A stretch of DNA of 64,000 bases from Paenibacillus sp. USDA918EY (GTDB lineage: Bacteria > Bacillota > Bacilli > Paenibacillales > Paenibacillaceae): NCBI RefSeq assembly GCF_009870825.1, contig NZ_WTWY01000003.1:248001-312000 (forward strand). Direction: 5' to 3'. This document shows positions 41,237-51,229 of this stretch, in pieces. Both the position numbers and the translations under genes were made by a program. Position 1 is the first letter of the stretch. Every line of letters starts with the position of its first letter. The notes below the pieces were generated by a model. That model saw only the letters and a program-made list of their open reading frames with translations, made no database searches and was not told the DNA's origin.

Positions 41237-41876
41237 AACCGTCATACCCTTTGCTGCCCACCGTCTGAATCGCGGTCGCCGATATGCGCGGGTCCCCGGC
41301 GATCATATCGAAAAACGTTCTTACCCCTTTCACCCGGGGATCGGTGCTGTGGCGGTTCGCAACTTCCCCGTCCCGGACGACGTTGTCCCCGAAGATGACG
41401 GTTCCGGGACGGGAGAAATGCAGCGCCCACTTCAAATATTGGGGGTTGCTCGGCTTATCCGCATCGATAAAAATGAAGTCGAAAGGCTCTTCGCCCGCTT
41501 GCGCCATTTTTTCCAACGAATCCAAAGCGTTTCCCGTCCGGACCTCGATGGTTTGCTCCAACCCCGCACGTTTAATATTGGCTTTTGCCACCTCGGCATG
41601 ACGGGGCTCCAGCTCCAATGTGACGATTTTTCCGTCGTCAGGCAATCCTCTCGCCATCCAAATGGTGCTGTATGCGCCAAGCGTCCCGATCTCCAAAATG
41701 CGCTTCGCTCCCTTCATTTGCACGAGAAGCTGCAGCAGCTTCCCTTGGGTTCCCGTGACGTCGATCTCCGGCAAATCCGCATTTCGGTTTGCGACAAGCA
41801 CGTCATCCAGCACATGATCGTTCGGGCACAGCAAATCCGTCATATACTCATCCACTTGCTCCCAGGTTTGTTTCAT
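41178..41876 (-). CDS. O-methyltransferase (SAM-dependent, catechol-OMT-like)
   Basis: 232 residues. The SAM site ILEIGTLGAYSTIWMARGLP, the ribose-binding Glu in VTLELEPRHAEVAKAN and the metal/substrate motif FIDADKPSN are those of class I divalent-cation-dependent O-methyltransferases. GTVIFGDNVVRDGEV holds the second metal ligand. Members methylate catechols or flavonoid-like compounds. The start follows GAGGAGGAG. The 3' end overlaps the peroxiredoxin-like gene on the other strand; the divergent gene on the other side is a LysR regulator. Confidence 0.92.
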   Translation of the reverse strand: MKQTWEQVDEYMTDLLCPNDHVLDDVLVANRNADLPEIDVTGTQGKLLQLLVQMKGAKRILEIGTLGAYSTIWMARGLPDDGKIVTLELEPRHAEVAKANIKRAGLEQTIEVRTGNALDSLEKMAQAGEEPFDFIFIDADKPSNPQYLKWALHFSRPGTVIFGDNVVRDGEVANRHSTDPRVKGVRTFFDMIAGDPRISATAIQTVGSKGYDGFMIGIVQQTGQSPQKANDR

Positions 41877-42050
41877 GTCCTAACTCCTCCTCGGGTATCG
41901 ATTATTAGAAAAAGCCCCTCCTCTTCACCGCAAGATTGCCGTGAGGAATCGCTTTTGATTTTATTGTATCGGGAATATAATGATATGAATAATATATCTT
42001 TCTACCGTTCTCATATATTTAAGTTATGAATCATTCGAGGTGGAAATACG

Positions 42051-42941
42051 ATGAATTTGCATGCCTTGCGTTTGTTCCATGAGATTGCCAAAACCGGCAG
42101 CGTCACCCGCGCCTCCGAGCTGCTGAACATCAGCCAGCCGGCGATTACGGCCCAGATCAAAAAATTCGAAAAAGAGCTGGCTTTAACGCTTCTGGTGCCG
42201 CAGGGCCGCGGCATCGCGTTGACCGATGCGGGGGAACAGGTCGCCGTTCTGGCCAAGCGCCTGTTTGCCGTCGAGCAGCAAATCGAGCAGTTTGCCAAAG
42301 ATTACGGCCAGGGAACGTATGGGCAAATCCGTTTGGCGGCGACCTACCTCCCGGCACAATTCCTGCTTCCGTCCTGGCTCGCCAAATTCAAGCAGCAATA
42401 CGAGCATGTCGAGATGTCCATTACGACGACCAATTCCAGCGGAGCGCTGAAGCAGCTGCTGAGCGTCGATGTGGATTTGGCGATTTACGGCGGGCTGCCG
42501 GAAGATTATCCGGATTCGGTGCACACCGAGGAATTGTTCGAGGACGAGCTGTGGTTCGTCGTGTCGCCGAGCCATAAATATGCCGGCCGCCGTGTCTCGC
42601 TTCATGAAATGATGAGGGAGCCTTTCGTGATGCGCGAGGAAGGAAGCTCCACCCGGGAAAGGCTGCTGGCATTATGCCGGACGTACAGCGCGCCCGCGCC
42701 CAAAATCGCCCTGCAGTTCAACGGGCTGCATGAAGCGATTACGGCCGTCATTGCCGGATACGGAGCCAACTTCGTATCTTCCTTGGTCGTTCGCGAGCAT
42801 GTCGCGCGAGGCGAATTGTGCCGCGTCTATGTCGAAGGCATCGAGCTGAAAAACGTCATCGCGATCTGCACGCGCAAAAACGAGCCGCTAAACGCAGCGG
42901 CCCGTCATCTGGTGGAGCTGATTCGCAAAAATCCGCTGTAA
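42051..42941 (+). CDS. LysR family transcriptional regulator
   Basis: 296 residues. HTH: LRLFHEIAKTGSVTRASELLNISQPAITAQIKKFEKELALTL. The substrate domain begins GQIRLAATYLPAQFLLPSWL. The start follows GAGGTGG. It is transcribed away from the O-methyltransferase gene, 174 bp apart, and probably regulates it. The effector is unknown. The end of the gene faces a convergent MFS gene. Confidence 0.92.
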   Translation: MNLHALRLFHEIAKTGSVTRASELLNISQPAITAQIKKFEKELALTLLVPQGRGIALTDAGEQVAVLAKRLFAVEQQIEQFAKDYGQGTYGQIRLAATYLPAQFLLPSWLAKFKQQYEHVEMSITTTNSSGALKQLLSVDVDLAIYGGLPEDYPDSVHTEELFEDELWFVVSPSHKYAGRRVSLHEMMREPFVMREEGSSTRERLLALCRTYSAPAPKIALQFNGLHEAITAVIAGYGANFVSSLVVREHVARGELCRVYVEGIELKNVIAICTRKNEPLNAAARHLVELIRKNPL

Positions 42942-42990
42942 TCCCGTCCGGGAGCGAACTTGCGTTTTGAGCGAAGGATTATATACCGCC

Positions 42991-44223
42991 TCATCGGTCC
43001 TCCTCGGTGCTATTCGCATCCCTGCCGACACGATAAAGCGGAAGTACAGCCAAACAACCGGCCGCCAGGAGTAAGCCCGCGAACCCGTATACCGATTCAA
43101 GCGGGAACATGTTTTTGAAAACGCCCGACAATCCCGTCATAACAAGCATCGCTCCCGACATGAGCGGCGTGCGGATGCCCGTGACCCGGCCGATGTATTC
43201 GGCTTCGGTCTGCTGCATCACCAGCGTCTGATTGCCGATAAAAATCGCCGGCTGAAGCAGCGCGATGATGAATTGGGCGAGCATGGTGACCCATAACATG
43301 CCGGATAGACCGGTCAGGACAATGCCTGCGGCGTCGACCAGCAGTCCCAGCATCAGCAGCTTGCTCGGCGCAATCCGGCTCGCCACGGCAAAAGTGGCGA
43401 TTCCGCCGACGATCTCGCCGATGCCGTAAGGAATGGACAGCCATTTCAAATTCGATGCCGGAAGGGCCAGTTTCTCCGTGACGACAAAAATGCCAAGCGG
43501 CGTAATCAAACCTACGCCCAATCCGACCAACAGGAAACAAACGCTGAGCATCAGGAGCGTTTTACGACCGGCGACATACCGAATGCCTGCTTTCAGGTCC
43601 TGAATCCATGACCCCGCAGCGGCGTTTGCCTGCGCATCATCGGGGCTGTCCGGCGGAATCCGCAGCAGCACCGCGGCCGACAGCAGGAATGATATGCCCG
43701 TGACCCCGATCGCCGCGTGGATCCCAAACGTCTGATATACCGCCGTGCCAACGACCGGCCCCATCACCATAAAGACGGCGAACAGCGCCTGCAAAAGAGA
43801 CATCGCCGGCTGGGCCAACTCGTCGGCGACGTGGATTTTAAACCATTTCATCCCCGACGGCTGCGAAAACTGGGAAAGGACGGAGGACACAAGCGTCGCG
43901 AGGAACACCGCCTCCCAGATGCCGCTAAGGAGCGCAAGCCAAACGGCGCCCGCCGATGCCGCGCTCAGCAAATCGCAGCCGACGAGCGTTTTCCGGGGCT
44001 TCCACCGGTCGGCAAACACGCCGCCGATCAACGCAAAAATGAACATCGGCGCGTATTCGGCAACCGAAACAAGCGATACGTAAAGCGCATTTCCCTCCGT
44101 CTTGTCCATTACGTAAAGCAGGATCGCAAAATTCCGCACCCAGATGCCCAGCTGTGAAAAAACGTTGGAAATCAGGATGGTGCGGATAAAGCGATGACGA
44201 AACAACTTCAATGAAGATAACAC
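42991..44223 (-). CDS. MFS transporter, DHA3 type (MefA-like layout)
   Basis: 410 residues with 12 helices and a GTG start eight bases after GGGAGGAG. The N-terminus FRHRFIRTILISNVFSQLGIWVRNFAILLYV and the motif GGVFADRWKPRKTLV after helix 2 are those of the DHA3 group, which includes macrolide pumps and enterobactin exporter EntS. A charged loop SPDDAQANAAAGSW separates the two halves. Drug or metabolite export is likely; the substrate is unknown. Confidence 0.88.
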   Translation of the reverse strand: MLSSLKLFRHRFIRTILISNVFSQLGIWVRNFAILLYVMDKTEGNALYVSLVSVAEYAPMFIFALIGGVFADRWKPRKTLVGCDLLSAASAGAVWLALLSGIWEAVFLATLVSSVLSQFSQPSGMKWFKIHVADELAQPAMSLLQALFAVFMVMGPVVGTAVYQTFGIHAAIGVTGISFLLSAAVLLRIPPDSPDDAQANAAAGSWIQDLKAGIRYVAGRKTLLMLSVCFLLVGLGVGLITPLGIFVVTEKLALPASNLKWLSIPYGIGEIVGGIATFAVASRIAPSKLLMLGLLVDAAGIVLTGLSGMLWVTMLAQFIIALLQPAIFIGNQTLVMQQTEAEYIGRVTGIRTPLMSGAMLVMTGLSGVFKNMFPLESVYGFAGLLLAAGCLAVLPLYRVGRDANSTEEDR

Positions 44224-44321
44224 AGGTTCGACTCCTCCCTTGCCGGATCTTAGGACTCCATCATGAGGCCTCCTCCAAGGTAAGAGTCAAATGAAAAAAT
44301 GCCGGAATTGGACGGTAACCG

Positions 44322-44353
44322 TAAAAAAAACCTGATCCTACATCGAGGATCAA
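44322..44353 (-). terminator. Terminator of the flavoprotein gene
   Basis: TGATCCT and AGGATCA pair around ACATCG; on the minus strand the stem is followed by GG and then eight T. Confidence 0.8.
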
Positions 44354-44380
44354 GGCTAAAAGGGCCGAATGCCCGCCTGT

Positions 44381-46045
44381 TTATGGCTTTTGTTCGGCAA
44401 GGTACGAAGCTGCAACATACCCAAACGTCATGGCCGGTCCAAGCGTTGCGCCCGGGCCGGGATACGTTTCGCCCATGACGGCGGCCGAGCAGTTGCCTGT
44501 CGCGAACAGCCCTCCGATCGGCGTGCCGTCCTCTTTGAGCACGCGCGCATATTCGTCGGTCACGAGCCCGCCTTTGGTTCCGATGTCGCCCGGTACGACG
44601 GGAACGGCATAAAACGGTGCCTTGGCGATCGGCGCCAGGCTCGGATTAAGCAGCGTCGGGTCGCCGTAATACCGGTCGTAAGCGCTTTGTCCGCGCCGGA
44701 AATCTTCGTCCACCCCTCTTTCGGCCATCCGGTTAAACCGCTCGAACGTCGCCGTCAGCTTGGCGGGATCCATGCCGATTTGCCCTGCAAGCTCGGCCGG
44801 GGTGCCGCCTTTTTTCACGAATCCGTTGTCCAGCCACCGTTTCGGAAACGGCTGGCCCGGGAACAAGCCGAGGAAGATGTAGCGATTTTTCGCCCGCTGG
44901 TCCAAAATCATCCACGATGGAGTAGTTGGGGCCTCCGGCTTGTTTTTGGCATACATCGTATCGACGAATTCATGATAAGGCACCGCTTCGTTGACGTACC
45001 GCTCTCCGGCTCCGTTTACGACCATCATGTTCGGAATGCCGCGGTCGGCCACGAGGAAAAACGGCTTTTCCCCGGGCGGAACCGCCGAAGGGGCTCCCCA
45101 AACGCGATCCATCAAATCGATGCCCGCTCCCAATCGAAGCGATGCGGCAAGAATGTCGCCGGTTTGGCCTTCGGCCGCCGACGTCCACTCCGCCGAGGTC
45201 GGATGGGGCAAATACCGTTCCCGGAGCGGCTGGCTGTGCGAAAATCCGCCCGCAGCCAGGATCACGCCCCGCTTGGCTTCGATCCTGACCGTTTTTCCGT
45301 TTCGTACCGCAAGCATGCCGGTGACGCGTCCCCCTTCGGTGACGTACTCCGAAAATGCGGTCGACAGCCATACGTCGCCTTTTGCCTCCATCAGCGACAG
45401 CCTCAACCTTCCGATCAAGGCCTCTCCCAAAGCGGCGGGACGGTATCCCGTAAAAATCGAGCGCATGAGCCGCATCCCGATTTTCAACGACGTTTTTTTG
45501 CCGATCCAGGTTCGGGTGATCATGTTGACTTTATGGAATTCGTACGCGTTCATGACCATGCCGTAGGTCGGAAGATTTGCGCGGCGCATGTTGTTACGCT
45601 CTTCCCCGAGCTTCTTCAGGTCAAACACGATCGGCTCCACCGACCTTCCTTGCGGAAAACCGCCGGGCGCTTCGGGATAATAATCCGAATAACCCGGAAT
45701 GTATTTAAAGCGGACATGGTTTGTATGCTCATGCAAATATTTCACCATTTCGGGCCCGCGGGTCAAATAGGCGCGTTTTCTCGCTGCCGGCACCCGGTCG
45801 CCGACGGTCGCATCAATGTAGGCTTCCGCCTTTTCCATCGTATCCTTCAACCCGGCCTGTTCGAGATATACGTTGTTCGGAACCCAGATCGCTCCGCCGG
45901 ACAAAGAACTGGACCCGCCGAACTTATTCGTTTTTTCGACCACAAGCGATGTAAGCCCTTTCAATCGTGCCGTCAACGCGGCCGTCAAACCGCCCGCCCC
46001 GGAACCGACAACCACGACATCGTAACTTGCATCCCATTTCTCCAT
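44381..46045 (-). CDS. FAD-binding dehydrogenase, 3-ketosteroid-delta-1-dehydrogenase-like
   Basis: 554 residues. FAD fold: YDVVVVGSGAGGLTAALTA (residues 8-26), Glu of VVEKTNKFGGSS, then SGGAIWVPNN, a sequence typical of the KstD / flavocytochrome-c-fumarate-reductase family. The C-terminal flavin motif GLFATGNCSAAVMGETYPGPG followed by GPAMTFGYVAA is that of KstD proteins. Such enzymes desaturate ring-A ketosteroids or related cyclic enones; no other steroid gene lies nearby, so the substrate is open. AGGGGG precedes the ATG. The next gene is a LysR regulator on the same strand. Confidence 0.85.
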   Translation of the reverse strand: MEKWDASYDVVVVGSGAGGLTAALTARLKGLTSLVVEKTNKFGGSSSLSGGAIWVPNNVYLEQAGLKDTMEKAEAYIDATVGDRVPAARKRAYLTRGPEMVKYLHEHTNHVRFKYIPGYSDYYPEAPGGFPQGRSVEPIVFDLKKLGEERNNMRRANLPTYGMVMNAYEFHKVNMITRTWIGKKTSLKIGMRLMRSIFTGYRPAALGEALIGRLRLSLMEAKGDVWLSTAFSEYVTEGGRVTGMLAVRNGKTVRIEAKRGVILAAGGFSHSQPLRERYLPHPTSAEWTSAAEGQTGDILAASLRLGAGIDLMDRVWGAPSAVPPGEKPFFLVADRGIPNMMVVNGAGERYVNEAVPYHEFVDTMYAKNKPEAPTTPSWMILDQRAKNRYIFLGLFPGQPFPKRWLDNGFVKKGGTPAELAGQIGMDPAKLTATFERFNRMAERGVDEDFRRGQSAYDRYYGDPTLLNPSLAPIAKAPFYAVPVVPGDIGTKGGLVTDEYARVLKEDGTPIGGLFATGNCSAAVMGETYPGPGATLGPAMTFGYVAASYLAEQKP

Positions 46046-46213
46046 TTCGCATCCCCCTTATCACGTTTTCTTCAAAATACGCGCAATCGTCCATGAAGCG
46101 ATATGTACCTGTTTATTTTCTCAAACTTCGTTTTTTCCACACATCATTGTGTGTCTATTTCATGAATTTATGGTCACAATGTAAATATAACAAAAGACGA
46201 TCGACAATGGAAG

Positions 46214-46245
46214 CAAAAAAGCCTTCAGCCCGGGAGGCTGAAGGC
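46214..46245 (-). terminator. Terminator of the LysR gene 46273-47187
   Basis: GCCTTCAGCC and GGCTGAAGGC pair around CGGGA; on the minus strand a run of six T follows. Confidence 0.9.
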
Positions 46246-46272
46246 GGGATATGCGGCTGAAGACGTAATTTT

Positions 46273-47187
46273 CTAATCTTGATGATTATCCCCGATGGCT
46301 TCGTGAAGGGCGTCGATGTACGCCAAAGCCAGCTTGGAGAGAGCGGCGTTCTGGTGGCAGATCCAGCCCACGTTGATCGATTCCTCGCAGTCCAGCGGGA
46401 CCGGGATGATTTCGTTGCCGTTTAAATCCGCGCTCAAGACGCCGGTTGAAATCGTGTAGCCGTTCAGCCCGATCAACAAATTGAACAAGGTCGCCCGGTC
46501 GTTGACGCGGATGCTTTTCGGATGCGACAGGGTGCTCAAAATTTCCTCCGAAAAATGGAACGAGTTGTATTCCCCCTGCTCGAACGACAAATACGGGTAT
46601 TCCTCCAATTGATCGATCGTGACGATCGATTGTTTGGCGAGCGGGTTGTGGATGCTGATGAAAATATGCGGTTTTGCCGTGAACAGGCTCGTAAATTTCA
46701 AGCTCGCGTCTTTCAAAAGACGATTGATGACCTTGCTGTTGAATTCGTTTAAATACAAGATGCCGATTTCGCTGCGTTGGGTTTTGACGTCTTGAATGAT
46801 TTCGTGGGTTTTCGTTTCCCTAAGCGCCAGCTCGTATTCCTCCTGCCCGTATTCCCGGACCAGGTTCACGAACGCGTTCACCGCAAACGCATAATGCTGC
46901 GTGGAGACGGAAAAATGCTGCGGCGCCGGTTTGGCATTCAAATATCTGCCCTCCAAAAGCTCGGCCTGCTCGATGACCTGGCGGGCGTAACCGAGAAATT
47001 CGGCCCCTTCCTTCGACAGCGTAATCCCTTTGTTGGTCCGCTCGAAAATGGTGATCCGAAGCTCCGTTTCCAGCTCCTTGATCGCATTGGACAGGCTGGG
47101 CTGGGAGATGAACAGCCGTTTGGCGGCTTCGTTCATGGAACCCCGGTTCGCGACCTCGATGACGTATTTCAACTGCTGCAGTGTCAT
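46273..47187 (-). CDS. LysR family transcriptional regulator
   Basis: 304 residues. HTH: LKYVIEVANRGSMNEAAKRLFISQPSLSNAIKELE. Ligand domain starts HFSVSTQHYAFAVNAFVNLV, a wording close to CbbR/YwfK-type regulators of the 'SQPSLSNAIKELE' group. The ATG follows AAAGGG. It precedes the KstD-like gene in the same direction with 227 bp and its own terminator between, so it may regulate that gene, but is not cotranscribed with it. Confidence 0.92.
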   Translation of the reverse strand: MTLQQLKYVIEVANRGSMNEAAKRLFISQPSLSNAIKELETELRITIFERTNKGITLSKEGAEFLGYARQVIEQAELLEGRYLNAKPAPQHFSVSTQHYAFAVNAFVNLVREYGQEEYELALRETKTHEIIQDVKTQRSEIGILYLNEFNSKVINRLLKDASLKFTSLFTAKPHIFISIHNPLAKQSIVTIDQLEEYPYLSFEQGEYNSFHFSEEILSTLSHPKSIRVNDRATLFNLLIGLNGYTISTGVLSADLNGNEIIPVPLDCEESINVGWICHQNAALSKLALAYIDALHEAIGDNHQD

Positions 47188-47586
47188 GGATTATAATCCC
47201 TTTCCTGATATACTATAAGGGTAAAAATGCATAGCGAAATTTTTGCTTGGTTTTGGCTTAAGATCATAATAGTAATTTACAAAAAGCAAAAGTAGCGGAG
47301 GGGACGGAATCGATTCTTACGAAGCTAAAAGCTTTTTGAAAAAAAGCTACTTCGGAAGCATATGCAGCGGTCGCCTAAGAGCTTGCCGAAGGAAAGCTAG
47401 CATCGGAAGCATAATCTGTCTCCGAATTTCTACATACAAAAAAACTATGATCATGGAAATTTGGAGGCGGGCAGCGATCGGAAGAACGATCCGTAACTGC
47501 AGCGGCCACTTTGTACTCATGAAAAACAAATTATGATCTTAAGCAAATATTATACCAAAATGTACGTCTGTGAGGTGAATCCCGTC
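47188..47586. other. Intergenic stretch with short imperfect repeats
   Basis: Two copies of AAAGCTA-N4-TCGGAAGCATA occur at about 47342 and 47391. A run of A-rich sequence and no convincing gene. The region separates the LysR promoter from the small DUF2905-like gene. Confidence 0.45.
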
Positions 47587-47799
47587 ATGCCCAATGCATC
47601 CAAAATCCTGATTATCCTCGGCCTCGTCCTGATTGCGGCCGGCTTGATCTGGTGGCTGGTCGGACGCTGGCTCCCGCTCGGACGTCTGCCCGGGGACATC
47701 GTCTACGAAAAAGACAACGTCAAAGTTTATTTCCCGATCGTCACCTGCCTCATCATCAGCGTCGTCGGCTCGCTGCTTCTGATGCTGTTCCGCCGTTAG
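47587..47799 (+). CDS. DUF2905-type small membrane protein
   Basis: 70 residues from the ATG at 47587, nine bases after AGGTG. It has two helices (KILIILGLVLIAAGLIWWLV and FPIVTCLIISVVGSLLLMLF) around a conserved cytoplasmic or external loop LPLGRLPGDIVYEKDNVKVYFP, the signature of DUF2905. Function unknown. Its stop codon overlaps the stop of the convergent YesN gene by four bases. Confidence 0.9.
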   Translation: MPNASKILIILGLVLIAAGLIWWLVGRWLPLGRLPGDIVYEKDNVKVYFPIVTCLIISVVGSLLLMLFRR

Positions 47800-49412
47800 G
47801 CCTGCTCGTCGCGGCACGCCGACATTTTCACCATATTGCGGAATTCGGTCGGCGACATGCCGGCATATTTTTTGAATTGCCTGTAAAAATACCCCGGCTC
47901 CAAATAACCGACGCGCCGCGAAATTTCGCTCGTTTTCAGCAGGGTGTCGGTCAGCAGCGCCTTCGCCTGCTTGACGCGGTGCGAGTTCAGATAGTCGCTG
48001 AAGCTGACTCCCGTCTCCTTCTGAAACAGCTGCCCCAAATAAAACGGATGCACGTTAAATTCATGCGCAAGCGTCTTGAGCGACATTTCCTCCGCATATT
48101 TCGTGCGGATCTGATGCAGCACCTGCTTGATGACCGGACTGAATTCGTCCTCCTCGACCGACAAATAATCGATGGCCGCATGGGCGATGAATTTGACGTG
48201 CTGCGCCAGCCTGCCGAGCGTCTGGGCTTTGAACAGCGCCGTGAACAGCTGCTTGTATCCGCTCGTCGCCAAATCGTAATTCAGCTTGTTTTCCTTGACG
48301 ACCTGCTTGGTGCAAAGCACCAGCTCGACGGCCAAGTTACGGATATGGACCGGGGATACCCGGTTTGATTGTCTCACGGCAAACAAATGATCGATATATT
48401 CGTCGACGGCCGCTTTGTTTCTAGCAAGCAGCCTTTTTTCGTATTCGAGCGTATCCGGCGCCGTGCAAGCCATGGCGTCGTCCGGCGGGGCCATGCGGCT
48501 TGCGGTAATGATTTCGCCTTCCTCGTCCGTCAGGAAAAATTCCTGCAGCCGTTTGGCCAGGGCGTAGCTTTGCGGCAATCCCTGATAACCGGATTCCATG
48601 CCGCCGAGCGTTATCATGACGCGGGTCCCCCGCTCCTTCAGGGCGGAACGCATTTGTTCCAGCTGCTCCAAAATCCCGGCCTGCAGCGTCTTTGGATCAG
48701 ATCCGGAATAAACGATGATCACATCCCCCTCCAAATCGCAAAAACAAATGCCCGGCCTGCCGTTTCCCGCGCTTTCCGTCAGCTCCCTGCACAAGGCGTA
48801 CACCTCGCGGTTATTTTGGCGCGCTTTGTACCACGGGGACTCGCCGGCAGGTTCCTCCATTTCGGCGATCTCCCTGACGACGGCGGCTGCGTAGCAGGAC
48901 AAATCCGACGGTATGTCGAGGAAATCCAGCCGGTTTTTCAGCTCGGCCGGATCGATCCGTCCCGCTGCCCAGCGGTTCATGACGTTGTCCCGCAAAATGT
49001 CGAGCTCTTCCGCGTTCAAACAAGCCGAGCGCTCGGCGTTGTTTATTTTTTGGACGGTGCTTTGTATCGTCTCCGCAAGCTCCTTCATGTTGACCGGCTT
49101 CAGCAGGTAATTTTCGATGCCGAGCTTCATCCCTTCCTTGACGTAATTAAACTCGTTGTATCCGCTCAGCACGATAAATTTCATGCCCGGGTAAAGCGGT
49201 TTCAACTTCCGGATCAGCTCCAGGCCGTCCATTTCGCGCATCATGATGTCGGTAATCAGTATGTCGCACCCGGTTTCCCGAAGCTGCTCGTAAGCCTCCT
49301 TGCCGTCGTACGCCTTGCCGCACAGCGTCGTCCCCAGCTCCTCCCATTCGACTGCGTTGTTTAAGCCTTCGAGTATAAACGGCTCATCGTCCACAATAAA
49401 CACGCTACGCAT
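47796..49412 (-). CDS. Response regulator with AraC-type output, YesN family
   Basis: 538 residues. The receiver domain (1-120) starts SVFIVDDEPFILEGLNNAV; the phosphorylated Asp is in DILITDIMMREMDG and the switch Lys in NYLLKPVNM. A long linker domain follows (residues 140-420). The C-terminus is an AraC double HTH: LAHEFNVHPFYLGQLFQKETGVSFSDYL and SRRVGYLEPGYFYRQFKKYAG. It acts as a DNA-binding activator when phosphorylated by YesM. The start overlaps the end of the kinase gene by 8 bp. Confidence 0.95.
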   Translation of the reverse strand: MRSVFIVDDEPFILEGLNNAVEWEELGTTLCGKAYDGKEAYEQLRETGCDILITDIMMREMDGLELIRKLKPLYPGMKFIVLSGYNEFNYVKEGMKLGIENYLLKPVNMKELAETIQSTVQKINNAERSACLNAEELDILRDNVMNRWAAGRIDPAELKNRLDFLDIPSDLSCYAAAVVREIAEMEEPAGESPWYKARQNNREVYALCRELTESAGNGRPGICFCDLEGDVIIVYSGSDPKTLQAGILEQLEQMRSALKERGTRVMITLGGMESGYQGLPQSYALAKRLQEFFLTDEEGEIITASRMAPPDDAMACTAPDTLEYEKRLLARNKAAVDEYIDHLFAVRQSNRVSPVHIRNLAVELVLCTKQVVKENKLNYDLATSGYKQLFTALFKAQTLGRLAQHVKFIAHAAIDYLSVEEDEFSPVIKQVLHQIRTKYAEEMSLKTLAHEFNVHPFYLGQLFQKETGVSFSDYLNSHRVKQAKALLTDTLLKTSEISRRVGYLEPGYFYRQFKKYAGMSPTEFRNMVKMSACRDEQA

Positions 49413-51177
49413 ACAATCGTCCTCCTTGCACCCTAGATGGCAGTTTCATGGTGATGACCGTTCCCTGCCGGTTTTCCTCCGAAAGCTCCAGCCCATAACG
49501 GTCACCAAAGCAGATTTTGATCCGTTCATGCGTATTGATCAGCCCGATCGAGGCCGAAGGCTCGGCCGGCGCCCCTTGCAGACGCCGCCTGATCTCCTCC
49601 CGTTTCTCCGGCGGGATGCCTCTGCCGTTATCCTGTAAGGTAATGACCAGATCGCCTTCCCGAAGCTCGGCCTGGATCGAAATCCGGTTATCCGATCGCG
49701 ACATGACCAAACCGTGGACGATATAGTTTTCAATAAGCGGCTGGATGGACAGCTTCAGGACCGGCATATTCATCAGTTCGGGCTCCGCATCGATTTCGTA
49801 CGCAAAATTGTTCACGTACCGGATGCGGAACAGATCCAGATACAGGCTGCAGTATTCGAGCTCATCGGCCAGCGTAACGACCGTATCGCTTTTGACCGAA
49901 TACCGGAACAGCGTGGATAAAATATAAATCATCTCGCCGACGTCATCCGCTTTTTTCGAAAGGGCGCGCATGCGGATGGCTTCCAGCGTATTGTACAGGA
50001 AATGCGGCTTGATCTGCGCCTGGAACGCCACGAGCTCGGCCTGCTTCTGCTTGATCTCGGACACGTATACCCGGTCGATGTATTTCGTCAGATCCGCGCA
50101 CATCTGGTTGAAACGGTCGGAAATTTCATACAGCTCATCTTCCTTTTCCACCGGAATCCGCACCGACAAGTCCCCGTTTCTCGCCTTTTCAAGCGCCTTC
50201 ATAATCGATCTCGTCCGCCGGGAAAAGTTGACGATCGTAAACCGGGTGAGCACCATCGCCCCGACGATGCATATGCCCGTCACCAAAAACAGCGTATTCC
50301 GAAGCCCTCTCAGGCTTTTCGCGATTTCGGCTTTGGGAATGACCCCGATCACGTAATAGCCGAAACGGTTCGACACCTGAACGTTCGTATAGGAAGGCTC
50401 TTCAAAGTTCTGAACGTCGGACGAAGAAGAAAGCCTGGACAGATAGGGATATTTTTGACCGTAATAACGGCTGGACGAATCAAACAGGACTTCTCCCCCG
50501 GGCGTGACCACCGCAACGTATCCTTTCAAGCCGCCCCAATCCGTCACGTATTCGCCGTACATGCCGCTCAGATCATAATCGATGATCAGGTTGCCGATGC
50601 TCTCCTGCTGGGTGAGGCTGTTGATGTTGCTGACGGTCGTGAAGCTTTTGTCGGAAATGACGTACTGCTTCAGCGCCGACTGCAGGTCTCCGTTCACGTA
50701 GTAATAGTTTTGGGTATCCCGGGTCAGGAGCAAAATGAATTTTTGGTTTTCGCTGTACAGCGCGACCATGCGGATATCCGGGTAGTTGTTCAGCTGCAGC
50801 CGCAAATAGGACATGATGTCCCGCCTCCGGACACCGGTTTCGCCGTATTTTTCGAGCCGGTCGTCCAAATACTCGGCAAAATCGCTCCGCAGGAACGAAT
50901 AAACGTCCTCCAGCAGCGTTCCCGATTCATCCCGGTAGATTTGCTGCACGATCTGCTGCGAGGTGGCGTACCGCATGTCCAGGTATTTGCTGATGTTCGA
51001 CAATATGCGGTTGTTGAATTCCAGCTCCTTGGTCGCCTGCACCTTCAGCTGGTACATGTAGACGAAGCCGGACAAGCTGGCCAGCGACATCACGGTGATG
51101 ATCGAGTAGATAAACACGATTTTGTTGAACAGTTTTTTCCTGAAATGTATTTTATAAAAATCCACCAGCTTCTTCAT
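49405..51177 (-). CDS. Sensor histidine kinase, YesM family
   Basis: 590 residues. An N-terminal helix (residues 18-42) and a second one (about 285-310, LFLVTGICIVGAMVLTRFTI) enclose a 240-residue extracytoplasmic sensor. A HAMP linker follows, then the His-kinase region FQAQIKPHFLYNTLEAIRM with the phospho-His, and an ATPase domain with ITLQDNGRGI (N/G1 box). The ATPase domain ends SASIGLINTHERIKICFG, typical of YesM. It probably senses an oligosaccharide and activates the divergent Lpl-type transporter. Confidence 0.95.
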   Translation of the reverse strand: MKKLVDFYKIHFRKKLFNKIVFIYSIITVMSLASLSGFVYMYQLKVQATKELEFNNRILSNISKYLDMRYATSQQIVQQIYRDESGTLLEDVYSFLRSDFAEYLDDRLEKYGETGVRRRDIMSYLRLQLNNYPDIRMVALYSENQKFILLLTRDTQNYYYVNGDLQSALKQYVISDKSFTTVSNINSLTQQESIGNLIIDYDLSGMYGEYVTDWGGLKGYVAVVTPGGEVLFDSSSRYYGQKYPYLSRLSSSSDVQNFEEPSYTNVQVSNRFGYYVIGVIPKAEIAKSLRGLRNTLFLVTGICIVGAMVLTRFTIVNFSRRTRSIMKALEKARNGDLSVRIPVEKEDELYEISDRFNQMCADLTKYIDRVYVSEIKQKQAELVAFQAQIKPHFLYNTLEAIRMRALSKKADDVGEMIYILSTLFRYSVKSDTVVTLADELEYCSLYLDLFRIRYVNNFAYEIDAEPELMNMPVLKLSIQPLIENYIVHGLVMSRSDNRISIQAELREGDLVITLQDNGRGIPPEKREEIRRRLQGAPAEPSASIGLINTHERIKICFGDRYGLELSEENRQGTVITMKLPSRVQGGRLYA

Positions 51178-51213
51178 GCCGAAAACATCCTTTTCCTTGA
51201 AGTGTCCGTTTTA

Positions 51214-51229
51214 TTGAATGCGCTTTCAA
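51214..51229 (-). promoter_or_regulatory. cre-like site upstream of yesM
   Basis: TTGAATGCGCTTTCAA, a near-palindrome that on the minus strand reads TGAAAGCGCATTCA, fitting the CcpA cre consensus. Confidence 0.6.
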
